64,000 bases of DNA, from contig NW_002476477.1 in the NCBI RefSeq assembly GCF_000189635.1, positions 62,001 through 126,000 of the forward strand, given 5' to 3'. Made by a program: the position numbers and the translations under genes. The stretch's first letter is position 1. Each line of letters starts with the position of its first letter. This DNA comes from Tetrahymena thermophila SB210. Its lineage: Eukaryota > Ciliophora > Oligohymenophorea > Hymenostomatida > Tetrahymenidae. The notes under the pieces were generated by a model, which was not told the origin of the DNA, did no database searches, and worked only from the letters and a program-made list of their open reading frames with translations. Positions 13,401 through 25,196 of the stretch are shown in pieces.

Positions 13401-15208
13401 CTATATGCTACTGTATTTCGTTTTGATCGACATGCATCTTTATTTGTTGTGCAATTTCTTTAATGCTTTTTTAGGCAGAAATTCTTTTGTTTTTTGTTAA
13501 TTCAAAATATTTCCTTTAATATTCTAGTGCTTCTCTCCATGTCAATTCTTCGTGAGACATTAAATATTTAAGATGTTCTCTAATTGAACTGTTAAGTTCG
13601 TCTTGAAGATAATTAATAGAGTTTTATGACATTTTATATAGCTTTTCAAGTTTTCTGTCTTTCTTCCTTAAATACCTGTTTTCTTATATTTGTTTTTCTA
13701 TAAAATTGTCTCTGTCAGCTATTTGGGTTTATTGTTTGCTAATAATTTTGAGGTCTTCATTGATTGTTTTTTAATACTTTTAGTGTAGTTCTTAAATATT
13801 TTTTGATAAGTCTTTCTCTATTTAGGACTTTTACTTCTCTAAAAAAATGAATAAGTTAGTCATTAATTCCATAGTACTATCCCAAATTTCCTAAAGAACT
13901 AATGCTCTTTCCTTACAATCTATAGAAATTTGTCGAATCAATTCTTCTAAGCAGCTGCTATAAATATTTTACCTGAGAATAAAAATATCATCTTTTGTCA
14001 AAGGGTCTTTAGAAAGAAGCTCTTTAATTTTAATTTCTAAGTAATTCTTGATTTGGAGAGCATCTTGTCTTTTTCCTAACTACCCTCTTATGCTATTTAT
14101 TATTAACAAAAAACGTTTTCACATAATTAAATTTAAAGAAAACATGAAATTATAAATAATTTTAATGAATCATTATTAATTTCAATTATCTCTTTTTGTA
14201 AAAATCAAAAAACTAATCCATTATAATTTTCTCTTTTACTTCTACTTTTTTCTTAAATCATATTTAAATATCCCACCGCCAAATATACAAAGAAGTTCCT
14301 TTAAATAAATGAATTATTTACAATTAGTTATGACTGACTATATTTTTAGCAGGTGGTTATGGCAATTAATCTAAAAATGTTGTAGAATGATTTCTTCTTT
14401 ATGTCAAAAACCCAGATGAAACTTATTATATACTCCCTTGTAATATCCTTTAATCATCAATTATTTTAAGACTTTTTTAATTATTTGCAGGAGCTACATA
14501 TGAAGAACTAGTGTAGCTATTTGTTTAAAAGCTATATTTTTTTCTTGGTGTTAATGGCTTGGATGTTTAGTTATAGAAAGATTAAGATGGCTGAAAATTC
14601 ATACTGTAAATATCATTTATTTCAGCTGCTGAATTAGGCAGTATTATATTAGGTTTACTTTACAAATTATTTGAACTCAAAGGTACAGTTAATGAACTCC
14701 CGCTTTAGCTTCCAAGCAAAGGTGAAGATCTAAGCGAAGTATCACCGTTCTTTTATACATTAAGAAAAGTTTTATATGCATAAGAATCTATTTTGGCGTA
14801 TATATTTGTTTGGTAGTTTTTTTATAAAGTTTATTTTTTATGCAATTATTCCTCATCAATTATTTTACTAACAAATTATAAAGTAGCTGAGCTATCTCCA
14901 TCGATACTACTCCCATTATTCGTAATTTTAATTTGCATTAATTTCTTTTTTTACTTTTGCAGCCTTTGGTCATTTAAGAAAATTTTATTGTTTATTTGGT
15001 TTTTATCGCTCTCGTGTTGAAATCGCATCTTTTGGATGCTCTTAAATTCTTCTTTTTTTAACTATTGTAAACTATCTTAAGAACTTAAGTTAGTAATCAC
15101 ATCTGAAAGGCTCTTGTTGGAACTCACATTATGAGAATTTTGCTGCGAAATCTATGTTGGTACTTGCAGATTATTTGGTAGAATCTTTTTTCTAGGACTT
15201 TGAAGCAT
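10441..15208 (-). CDS. Axonemal dynein light chain (p28/AXDND1-like) domain protein
   Basis: Predicted five-exon gene: 14322-15208, 13402-14092, 12579-12952, 12085-12511 and 10441-11901. It encodes 1279 residues and ends at TGA. All four junctions agree in phase. Exon 2 has no start codon (an in-frame TGA lies just upstream) and no stop, so it must be spliced on both sides. Residues 1-295 are Ser/Gln-rich. From about 300 the protein matches the Ax_dynein_light domain: NYLEIKIKELL, then CLEELIRQISIDCKERALVL (about 343-362), corresponding to the conserved CFDELIRQVT..C.ERG.LL block of inner-arm dynein light chain p28, followed by coiled coil. Length and layout resemble AXDND1 rather than the roughly 250-residue p28. 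A ciliary role is inferred. The C-terminal 480 residues are not recognised. If the second or third intron is wrong, 10441-12949 could be a separate gene. Confidence 0.7.
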
Positions 15209-16226
15209 CTTAAGTCGAACCTATCTTGCTTTTGATTTAAGAAGCTGTATAAAATGCTAGCAACTCTCTAGTAGAAAGAGTTTGTGTTAGAGTAATTAAT
15301 TATTGAAAAAATAATTTAGATAAGAGCGGAAGAAAATTAAATTGTAGTTTCTATTCACTTAATTGTTTATGTTTAATTGAAATTAAAAGATTCTTTCTTC
15401 AAATGGTTATAAATTAAGATTCCACTCTAATTTTATAATAATCACAATTCATCTCAATATACTTTTCATTCATAAATCTTAGATTAATTCCCTAAAAATT
15501 TGAGCAATAATCAGTATCTCTGTTTTTTTATACTGAGGCACTCTATAATTTCTGGTAATTAATTGTTTTTTTATCCACTGTCTCTTTCAATAAATTTTTA
15601 TTTCTTGCATACATATATAAATTAAAAGCATAATTTTTTATACATATCTGATAAAACGAATATTCAAAAAGTGTATATGTTTTAAAATTATTAACTTACT
15701 TATGTCTATTTCTAAAATTGTTTTTATAAATTTTCATTTTCAAGTAAATGTGTAAGTTAATATTTATGATTTTTAATAGCGTATATAACTATTACTAAAA
15801 TGATCTTCATAAGTAAAATAAATTTTTAAATAAGAATATTTTTTACTTATATATCTATTTATAAATTAAAAAAAATATCGAATTCAATTCAATTATTCTA
15901 ATTATAATTAAAATAAAATAGTAATTTCTTTTATTTGAATACTTTTTTAAAATAAATTATTTTGTAAGAAACACTTGTTTGTTTTCTTTTTTTGTTTGTT
16001 AATAAAGATCCTGTAAATTCAAATTTTAGTATAGTGCATTAATTAAAATTGACAAATAGAAAAGAAATACAATAATTTTGTTAAAAGTAAATTATTAAAC
16101 AAAAAAAATTACAGCTATAAATTAATTAATTTTTTCTTTACATTAAAAATCAGAGGTAAATAAAAGCTTGTTATAAATAACTATTTTTTAAATTTAAAAT
16201 TTTGAATTAAACTTTCACAAATTATT
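15209..16226. other. Intergenic, promoter region
   Basis: About 1 kb of AT-rich sequence between the AXDND1-like gene start and the kelch-MORC gene stop. No gene seen. Confidence 0.55.
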
Positions 16227-19200
16227 TCAATCAGTTTTTAACTCTTTTCTTAATTCAGGTTCTTCAATATTATCTGAGCTTCTACTTCTGATTTTGTCGC
16301 TCTTTGCTTATGTTTACTGTTTTTATGCTTTCAAGAACTATTTCAAGCACTGTCTTACAGCAGCTTCTTAGAAAGAGTTTTCTAATCCCTATTAGAATTT
16401 TCAAATATTTTATAAAAATTTTCAAAAAATAAAACAAATAACTTACATTATAAAAAAGATTTGGTGAGAAGAATTTATCAAGTTCAATAACACCAACATA
16501 CTTAAACAGATTACTTTGATTTTTAGATTTATTAATTATTTTTTCAATAAAATAAGAACCAAAGTGATTAGATTCTGCTCTTCCAATCAACCTCTCATCT
16601 TGATACAATAAAATTCCTTGATGTTACTCAGCTGAAGTGTTTTTGCGTGTAGTTGTACCTTCTACATAATAAAATTTAAAATAAAAAAATATTAAAATAA
16701 TAAAATATTAAGCTTACCCTTAGTTTCAGTATTAGATTAGTCTTATTCTTAAGTGGTTTAAGCTGCTTGTGGTTAAGTTGATGCTGATTGATCAAGGTTA
16801 TAATTAGTTTATTCATAAATGGTTACTTTTCCAGAATCTCTAACCATAGGGAAATTATCGATATTTAATTCTTTTAAGAATCTCATTCCTTTTTATTTAG
16901 TTAGAATATTCTGATATGATAAAAATTCATATCTTTGTCCATTAATACAAAAGTGCATATTTTCTGGTGTTTTTACATATAAATGTTGAAGATAACTCTT
17001 TAAACTGTAATCAATCAATTTTTCAACATGTTCTTTTTTTTCTTTGAAGAAATTTTTCTTTTTAGCAACTATGTCAGGTTTATTGGGGCTATATTAAAAT
17101 TCATACCCTTCTCTACCAGTAAGAGGAATGCGTTTTAAATCAAAGATATAAATATAATTTCCTTTATCGTGCTTAAAGAGCTATTCTTCGTTCATTAAAT
17201 GAGCAATATTGTTCAAAATAATTCTTTTATTTTAATCACCACTCTCAGTCAAATAAACCTTCTTTTTCATGTCAATACTAAACAAAAATATAATGCATTC
17301 TTACAAATTTGGATTTATCTTTCCACTAGAACTAATTAAACCTAATTTTTATATCAAATAATTTTTAATCTAAAAAATATTAGAAAAATAGATGGTATTT
17401 CTTATCATCATAATTAATATTTACCTACGTTTAAGATATTATAAGTCTTATTTTTTGAAATGAAAAGGACATTTTGACCTAATCTTAAGCCAGCTAATTT
17501 GATGTTATTTCCATATTAAGCTTTTGATTACAATTGAATTTCATCTTAAATTAATTCCTTGTGAGCTTTATTGTATTAGATAACTTTGTAACTATCAAAT
17601 TTATACATAATATCTACAAAATCATTGTGAGGGAAACCTTCACTGTCATCATAAATTTATAAGAATAAGTTATGATTATCAATAACATTCTTATCAATAG
17701 GTTAATTCAAGAGGAATCCATTACACTTGCTTTGATTATTGTTATTCAATCCTTAATTAGCATCCTAAAGATTTTAAGAGCTTCCAGTTTTATTTTATTA
17801 ATTAGCTGCTTAAGCTTAAGTATTAATATAAGTTTCCCTCTTCTTTTAGCACATCAAATTTATTTGGATAGTACTAGCAAATCTATAAATTAATTTATTA
17901 TTTAATTATTAGTTGTCCATATATAAATAAAAAAATAATATTTTATTATTTAAACTTTTTTCTAGATTAATTTAAAAAAACAAAAACTTCTTTTAATTAA
18001 TCTATGATAAACTAAATTTATAATTTGATTTTTAATTTAATAAAATTTATTTTAATTAATAAATTTAATAATTTGGTTATTGAAATTTATTTGAATAGCA
18101 TTTTATTTGAATAAAAAGCTAAATGTTATATTTTTTAAATAAATAAAATTGAAGGAAATTTACTGGGATTTAGCGTTGTGGACTAGTAAACCAAAAGCAG
18201 AGAATGGCCAACCAATAAGATTTGCTATCGAATTTAAGAAAGACATAGAAATATATGGCTATCTAATAGTTAAAATAGAGTCTTCTTGTAATTGTTAGTG
18301 TTAGTGCTGATGACCTTATGATGCCATTTCTTTTTTAAGTGCTTTGTTTATTTCTTATTGTCTCAGCTTTTCTTCACTTTCCAAAACAGAATCATCCTTG
18401 GAATCAACATCAAACTAATCTAATTTTGCTCCACTTCCAGATCTTTTTTCATCATTTTCTTCTTTAATACTGGCATCTTAATCTTCCTCCTATTCCTCAT
18501 CTATATCATTTTCATCTTTCATATTAAATAATAATTATTAAACAATCTTTTATTTAATTGAAAATTACCTTTTTTAACAATTTTTCCATCTGTTTCTGTA
18601 TCCATTTCATTTTCATTCTTTTCAATTATTTGGCTTTCCTAATTTTCTTTTACATCATCGTAAATCTTTTCATTACTAGCTTCAACTTTCTTTTCAGATT
18701 CAGCTTATTAATTCAAATTTTTATCTACTTATTCATCACCTTATTAATTTGAATTTGCTTAATCATCATTGGTGTTTTCTTGTTTATCTTCATCAATCAT
18801 TTATTATTCTGTTCCACTATTTTACTTACTTTATTTTGAATTTTAATCATTTTCCTTTAACTTAGGCTTATCTACTTCTGTCTCATTTCCTCCATCTTCG
18901 CCTCTATTTTCATTTTCAAAAACTTCTGGATGCTTCAATTAAATATCTTCTCTATCAACATCTATTCTAATGTTATCTTCATCATCAATTTAATTATTTT
19001 TCAAAGCTTGCTCTAACTACTTTTGTTTTTCTATTTGCTAATCTGTTAAATTATAAACCACTTCACATGTATTGCAAGTTTTTTTATTTTCCTTTTAAAT
19101 TAATGTTAAATTAAAACCTTTGGACTAAATAAATTTTATTTACTTATGAATTACTGTGGTTTTTGTTTTCCTCAACATAATTAAGCTAAAGTACTAAAGT

Positions 19201-20818
19201 TTAATCTGAATGGAAATTATTATCTTCCTTCAATAAACCTCCAAATATAATGATTTAATCCTATTTATAAATTAGACTGAGCTAAATGTTTTTTATACTT
19301 TCTGAATTTACTTAGTAAACTGAGCTTGAAAGAGAAATAATAGGTTTAAGTGGGCATCTATGCTTTTTGTGAGGAACTTCGATCCAAATATTATCTTCAA
19401 TATCATAAGCCCAAATATCATCTAATTTAGTTTCTTATCTTTCGCCTGCTATAATAAATATATATCTGTCTTTAAAAACACACATTGAGTGTGAAGCTCT
19501 AACACAAGGCTTTTTGTCTTCATTTTAAGAAATTACTGTTAAAATCTCTACAGTTTCTGACTTACCATCACCAAGCATATTAAACTAATAATTTTAAATA
19601 AAAAATTAATTTAAAAAAAAATACATTGAATCTATCTTTATAAAATTTAGCAAGATATCGATTTAAAATCTAATTATAAACTTTAACAATATTTCATGTT
19701 AAATTAAGTTAGGATAAATAATCGAATTAAATAATAATTTTCTATTTAAACTTAACATATGAATTTAAATTACTTTCAATTTGTAAAAGTCGTTGTAGAA
19801 AACATCGTCTTTGCCAACAGATTTACCTTGTCCACCAAAAACATAAACAAATCCATTAACATTAGTCATAGAAAAACTATCACGAGCTTCAATTTAAAAT
19901 CCGTGTTTATTGGTAACTTCTCTCCAGGCATTAGTTTAGGTATCGAATATATACATGTCGTCATAGACAACAAGTTCTTCTGCTTCTTTACCATTTGTGC
20001 CGCCAAAAACAATCATGTATCTATTAAAAAAATAAAGCAACTAAGAAAAAGCTATTTATAAATTTATTTCGATATTTTCAATATCTATTTTGCTATTAGA
20101 CAAGATCTACTTGTTATTTATTATTAATAAAATAATAAATCTGAAAAGCAGCTTTTGCGAAAATTAAAATCACTTAAAGAATAAATAAAAAATATCTTTT
20201 TATCTCATAAATATTTTACCTGTCTTCGAGAGAGCAAGCTTGATGGCTTTCTCTCACTAATGGCAATGTGCCAGTTGCATCAATTTTTTTCCATTCATGC
20301 TTTTTTGTATCGAAAACAGCAATATCATTCTTGACCCTTTCATCTGCAGTTTTACCACCAAATAAATAAATTTTTCCTTAAATAAGACAAAGAGAGTGGG
20401 AATCTCTATGCTCTGGTGCAGAAGAAGCATTACACATAACTTTTTCCCATTCGTAAGTTTCGCAATCGAGACGATATATTTATTCTCTAGCTACTTATGG
20501 ATAGATATCATCAATATATCCCCCAATTAAATACATGTATTGTCCTACTACTACTGTTTAATGACCCCAACGCTCTAGAGGATAATTAGGGGCAGTTTTT
20601 GATTTAGATTCTAGATGCTTTTCAGATTATACTTCTCCTTCTTCTAATTCATCATTTTATAATTTTTATTTCTTTTTTGTCTTATTTAACCATTTATTAT
20701 TGGTAAAGGGGTTCTTAAGATCTAATAATTAAGTATCTCTTTCGCTACGACTTAATTCTTCCCTATATTAAATAATATTGTAATTTTTTCTCTATTAATA
20801 AGCAGATTAAATTCTCAT
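16227..20818 (-). CDS. Kelch-repeat protein fused to a MORC-like GHKL ATPase module
   Basis: Predicted nine exons: 20220-20818, 19774-20020, 19155-19584, 18569-19042, 18164-18515, 17429-17882, 16718-17369, 16447-16661 and 16227-16388. All eight introns agree in phase; 1194 residues. The ATG has an in-frame TGA 33 nt upstream. Residues about 80-425 hold kelch blades, with repeated GG pairs (MYLIGGY, IYLFGGK, YMIVFGGT, VYVFGGQ, IIIFGGL) and downstream W. An acidic Glu/Gln linker (about 425-650) follows. From about 670 the order of motifs is that of MORC ATPases: WPFSAFGLLVHNA (motif N region), IYDDSEGF (motif I), YGNNIKLAGLRLG (motif II), DYSLKSYLQHLYVK, then GILLYQDERLIG and YVGVIEL. The N-box Glu is replaced by Leu692 while Asn697 stays, and DxGxG reads DDSEG, so ATP hydrolysis may be lost. 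Likely a nuclear chromatin factor. The exon 3/4 border has two possible solutions. Confidence 0.78.
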
Positions 20819-21962
20819 TTTTAAACTCTTACTTTGAGTCAGGGCTCAGCATCTATCTTATTTTGTCACTTAATTATTGTTATTACTTGGGTTTTCTAAC
20901 TTCAAAAATTATTTTTTTGATCTTTATTTATTTATGAGTATGCAAAATCTTTTAATTTAATTAATTATAACAATTAGGCAAAGTTTTAAATAATGTCAAA
21001 ACCAGCAGCCCTCCAAATTATTTACAAAATCTACAATTAATTCATTTTTATTTTGTGTATAATATATATATAAATAAATAAGTAAATAATCGTATACAGT
21101 AATTAATATATTTAAAGACATTAAAATCCTTTTTTTTACATCTAAAAACTTACATAAATTTTAAAAACACTATGACCATTATTTTATTTTAAATATTTTT
21201 TAATTAAATACTCTTAATACAATCATTATTGAAATTATTTTTTCTTTTCTTATTTTTAAAAGTTTCTTTATTTTTTTTTTTGTTAAAGAAAACTTTTAAA
21301 AGAAAAGATAGATTACATTATTATAACAATAAATTTTTTATTTTTTAACTATTTTGCTAAATGAATTAAAAAAATTTAATTTTAAAGAATATCAAGAATA
21401 ATTTTTTGTTTTATGATGAGTATATTAGGTTTCAGATATTAATTTAAAAATATTTTTTGAATGAATATAAAGATATTTTATTTTATTTGTTTTAGTAATA
21501 GAAAACCTTTATCTTTTTATAAAATTATCAATCTTTTTTTACAATATTTTATATGAATGTTTACTTTTAAATTTACCTTCTGTGAGCATCTAACTTTAAA
21601 AAATATGACTGTTAATAATTTCTCGATTTTTCTTTTAAATCAAAACCCAAAACAATAAGTTATATTTGTTATAGCTTTTACATATTTTAATCATAAAAAT
21701 CGATAAAAACATTTTTTTCTTCTATTAAACTGTAATTTAAATTTATTTTTTATATCGATATTTATTGAATATATTTATTTTAGTAAAGAGTGTTTAATAA
21801 AAAATTGATAGATACTAAATAAAGATATAGGAGGTAAAGAATAATCTGGATTGTATTAAATATAGATATTTGTTGGATATACATAATTAATATTAATTAA
21901 GATCAGAATTAAAATTTCATTCACTTCTACACTTTTATAAATACAAAAATATCTCAAATAGC
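20819..21962. other. Divergent intergenic region
   Basis: About 1.1 kb between two outward-facing genes (kelch-MORC on minus, dehydrogenase on plus), so it should contain both promoters. Very AT-rich. A short TATATATATA run lies near 21063. No ORF. Confidence 0.55.
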
Positions 21963-22955
21963 ATGAATTTGTTAAAGAAAATTCCTACTTTTGTTGGTTT
22001 AGGCACTATTGGCTACTATTCTTATGAATGGGGCTCTAGATATTTTTATCATAGCATAAATGAAAACGAATTAGATTTTATTAAGAGATACGGAAACTGT
22101 TATGGTCTAGTAAGCGGAGGCTCATAAGGATTAGGAAAGGAATATGCAAATGAATTAGCCAAAAGAGGTATCAATCTTGTATTAGTTGCCAGAGGTTAAG
22201 AATCTCTCGAAAAAGCAAAATAAGAGATCAAAGAAAAGCATCCTTAAATTGATGTTAAAACCATTTCTTTTGATTTTTCCACATCAAATCCTTCTGATTA
22301 CTAAAAACTTGCATCTCAATTGAAAGATTTAGATATTGGAATATTGGTTAATAATGTTGGTGTCTTTTAGCATGGCCCTTTACATGAAGCTAATTCTAAA
22401 GATTTAAAAAATTTATTAGTAGTTAACACTTACCCTGTAACATATTTAACATAAACTTTCCTTCCATCTTTATAAAAAAGGTAAATTATTTTATAAATTT
22501 ATATCTAAATAAATTAAAAACTTAAGGTTTACACTTTAAATTCATATATTTTTTATATTTTTATGATTAGAAATAAAAAGTCATTAGTAATTAATGTTGC
22601 AAGTGAAGCAGGAGAATTTGTGCATAAAGAATTCCCTGTTTACAGTGCTAGTAAAAGTTATGACATATAGTTATCTAAGTGCCTTCAATAGTTTTACAAA
22701 GGTAGCAACATTGATGTTTCTCTTTTCCTTCCTGGACCAACTTACACTCCACTTGTTTAGAAAATAGATACTGATTTTAATAAAACACCTTATGGTAAAG
22801 CATATTGTGCAGATCCTTCCCAAGCTGCAAAGGACAGTTTTAGAAAAATAGGATATTAAAGTTCTATCTTCGGTGATTAGAAGCATGAATATTTTCATTT
22901 TATGCATAGATATTTTAGATCTCTCTCTGAATACATTTATCCCTAAACAAAGTGA
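21963..22955 (+). CDS. Short-chain dehydrogenase, 17beta-HSD12 / very-long-chain 3-oxoacyl-CoA reductase type
   Basis: Two exons, 21963-22480 and 22571-22955 (phase-2 intron GTAAAT...ATTAG); 300 residues ending at TGA. An N-terminal hydrophobic stretch (about 8-22) is a probable membrane anchor. The Rossmann fold shows the cofactor loop SGGSQGLG (51-58), NNVG (130-133), catalytic Ser184 in NVASEAG, and the active-site pair Tyr197 and Lys201 in YSASKSY. The VARG after beta-2 fits NADP(H) preference. Arrangement and length (about 310) match the ER membrane family of HSD17B12/KAR, which reduces 3-ketoacyl-CoA during fatty acid elongation or acts on steroids. The substrate is inferred from family only. 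The canonical NNAG is NNVG here, as often in this subfamily. Confidence 0.9.
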
Positions 22956-23532
22956 TAAGTTGCTTATAAATTCATTTAAAATACATACTAATTAAGCTAT
23001 ATATCTAATTTAAATCTAATATATTTTCGAATTTTGTTTATAAATCAATCTCTAAATAATATTTTTATTTTTTCTAAAAATTCATCAAATATTTGTGATA
23101 ATTTCAAAAAACTAAATAATTAATAAATGATATAAAACTAAAAAACTATGTTATATTTTTTAAATTATTTATTAAAAAAATAGTTTATTAAATTAAATTT
23201 GTTAGAATTAATAAAATAAAAAACAATAAATTCTTTATTCAAAATTATACATTGAATTTTATTGAATTTTGGAGTTTAAATTGTAATTTTTGATAAAGAT
23301 TTAAAATAAATTTTATGAAAATTATTAATAGAAATAAATATTTAATTTTTAGTAATAATATTGAGGAAATAAAATTGTTTTTTTTAACAATCAGTTAACT
23401 TAATTCATCAAATTAATTTTAAAATAATTTAAATGAGAAAGAAATGCAAATAATTTTGAATAATATTTTATTTTGATAACAATATTTTGATTATTAAATA
23501 AATTATTAAAGTATTTAATTAATTTAAAGGAA
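22956..23532. other. Convergent intergenic spacer
   Basis: About 580 nt between two genes that end toward each other. AT-rich 3' flanks, nothing recognised. Confidence 0.6.
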
Positions 23533-25196
23533 TCACTCCTTTAGTTTTTTATCACTTTTAGAGAGTACCTATTTAACTTTTTAATCTATTTCTGCTATTT
23601 TATTTATTATACTTTATGATTAAGAAACTTATGACATTTTAAATTAGTTATCAGTTAGAGTATTAGCTTAATTTTTATCTAAATCATGCTAAGCTATATA
23701 AACTCTGATTTCATTTATATATGGATTTTGTTATACGTTTATAGCGTGCTAACTATTTTGTTTTTATGGATGCCTTTAAGAAAACTATTAAGATTCTAGT
23801 TAAGATTCATCTATTTCTTCTTCTTTGATTATGCTTAAACGTTAGAGTTAATCTGATCTCAATTAGCTAATGTCAATATTTTAAACTTAAATATTTTAAT
23901 CTTATTGATAAACAGGATAAGGTGGAGCTAAATCAGATAATTTAAGTTCTTCAGTGTTTAATGGGTCTTCTTTTTTAATTGTACTTGATCTAAATACATT
24001 TTATGAAGTGGCTAGACTTGTAAGTGAAGAGGTATTCATTTTTTCATTGCTTTACTAATCACTTCCAAATTAATCTACAATAAAGGCATATCTGGTTGGA
24101 GGAGGAGTAAAGCTAATATAATTTAATAGTTTTTAAATTAAATAAGTAAAAATTTTCCATATATTAACAAAAATAATATGATTAAAAATAATTTAAATTT
24201 ATTTAATTATAAAACGTAATACCTTTCAGTTAAATATGTTGTGTAGTTTGTTGTTCCTTAGTTTATAGTAGTTTATGGGTTTTCAAATTAGAATGACTTT
24301 TTTTGAATTGAGGTTGGAGCTAAATAATTTGTGTCAAGAGTGTTAGGAATAGTGAAGTTAGGGGTATTAATGTTTTCTTGCTTGAATTGATAATTCAAGT
24401 TTTATGCCTCAATTGCTGGGGCATTAAAAAATTTTGTATTATCTTTTGGTGATTTACTATTAGAAAGTCCTTGATAATTCTAAAAAAATGAAGAGGAATC
24501 ATTATTTGAAAAAGGTTTATTGTTATTATTCTTTTTAATTTCTTCAAATTCTTTTTTTATGTCTAATATCTATTATTATACTTTAAGTATTTTGTTTATA
24601 TCTTCATCTTCTTCTGTTTTCATTCTTCCTATTTCATATTCTAATCTTTCACTCTTTATATTGCTACCTATTCAAAATAAAATGTGGGTTTAAAAAAAAA
24701 CATAATTAGCATCAATTTAAATTGTATTTATAAAATTAAAACTCCTTCCTTTTTATAGTGTTAAATATTTACTTTGTTATTAATTCGTTGATGTCTTGAA
24801 AGTATTTTAAAGATCTTGCTTTTGAATAATATGCCTTGTCGTAATTTTGTATTTAAATTCCTAATGAGTGGTAAATAATTGAAATATTTTAACTAATGGA
24901 AATGAAAATTTACTTAATTAATTAAAGAAGGGTTGCCTCTTTTGTATTTATTTAATGTTTACTCTAAATCTGCATAGGTCATTGTATAATCTTAAGGAGA
25001 CACTCCCAAATTGGCAAAGAATGATTAGCTGTTAAAACTAAAACGGTAAATTATTATATTTAATATATACACGACACTATGAATTTTACTTATCATATGA
25101 TTTGAAGTTACTACTGCTATATTAAAGACTGCTTAGGTGGCTACTACTTTAATGGTTATTAGTTCGGATGAACCCATTTTCAATTATTGATGTCAT
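23533..25196 (-). CDS. Hypothetical coiled-coil protein, Q/N-rich C-terminus
   Basis: Five-exon model: 25090-25196, 24963-25037, 24773-24892, 24223-24663 and 23533-24112. All four introns are phase 2; 440 residues ending at TGA. The Ser-rich N-terminus (MTSIIENGFIRTNNHQSSS) leads into a helical segment with YHSLGIQIQNYDKAYYSKA and a coiled coil rich in Lys/Glu/Ile (about residues 85-145). The remaining two-thirds are Asn/Gln/Ser-rich and probably disordered, with a final short helical stretch. I do not recognise the family. The 69-nt intron after exon 2 could be read through in frame for a while, but only the spliced frame joins to the downstream coil. Its start faces a 1.76-kb region shared with the citrate carrier gene. 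Confidence 0.65.

Noticed and set aside
14258-15208. Stand-alone gene ending at TGA 14258
   Set aside because: Reading through to 14258 is possible, but a GTAAAT donor at 14321 joins in phase to an exon that has no start of its own and continues the dynein light chain domain.
16580-16600. Sequence resembling part of a chromosome breakage site
   Set aside because: Only a partial match (AACCTCTCATCTT), within a coding exon, with no telomere repeats nearby.
19083-19154. Apparent frameshift in the kelch gene
   Set aside because: Explained by an intron with AACAG or ATTAG acceptor. Either choice restores the frame, so no sequencing error or pseudogene is needed.
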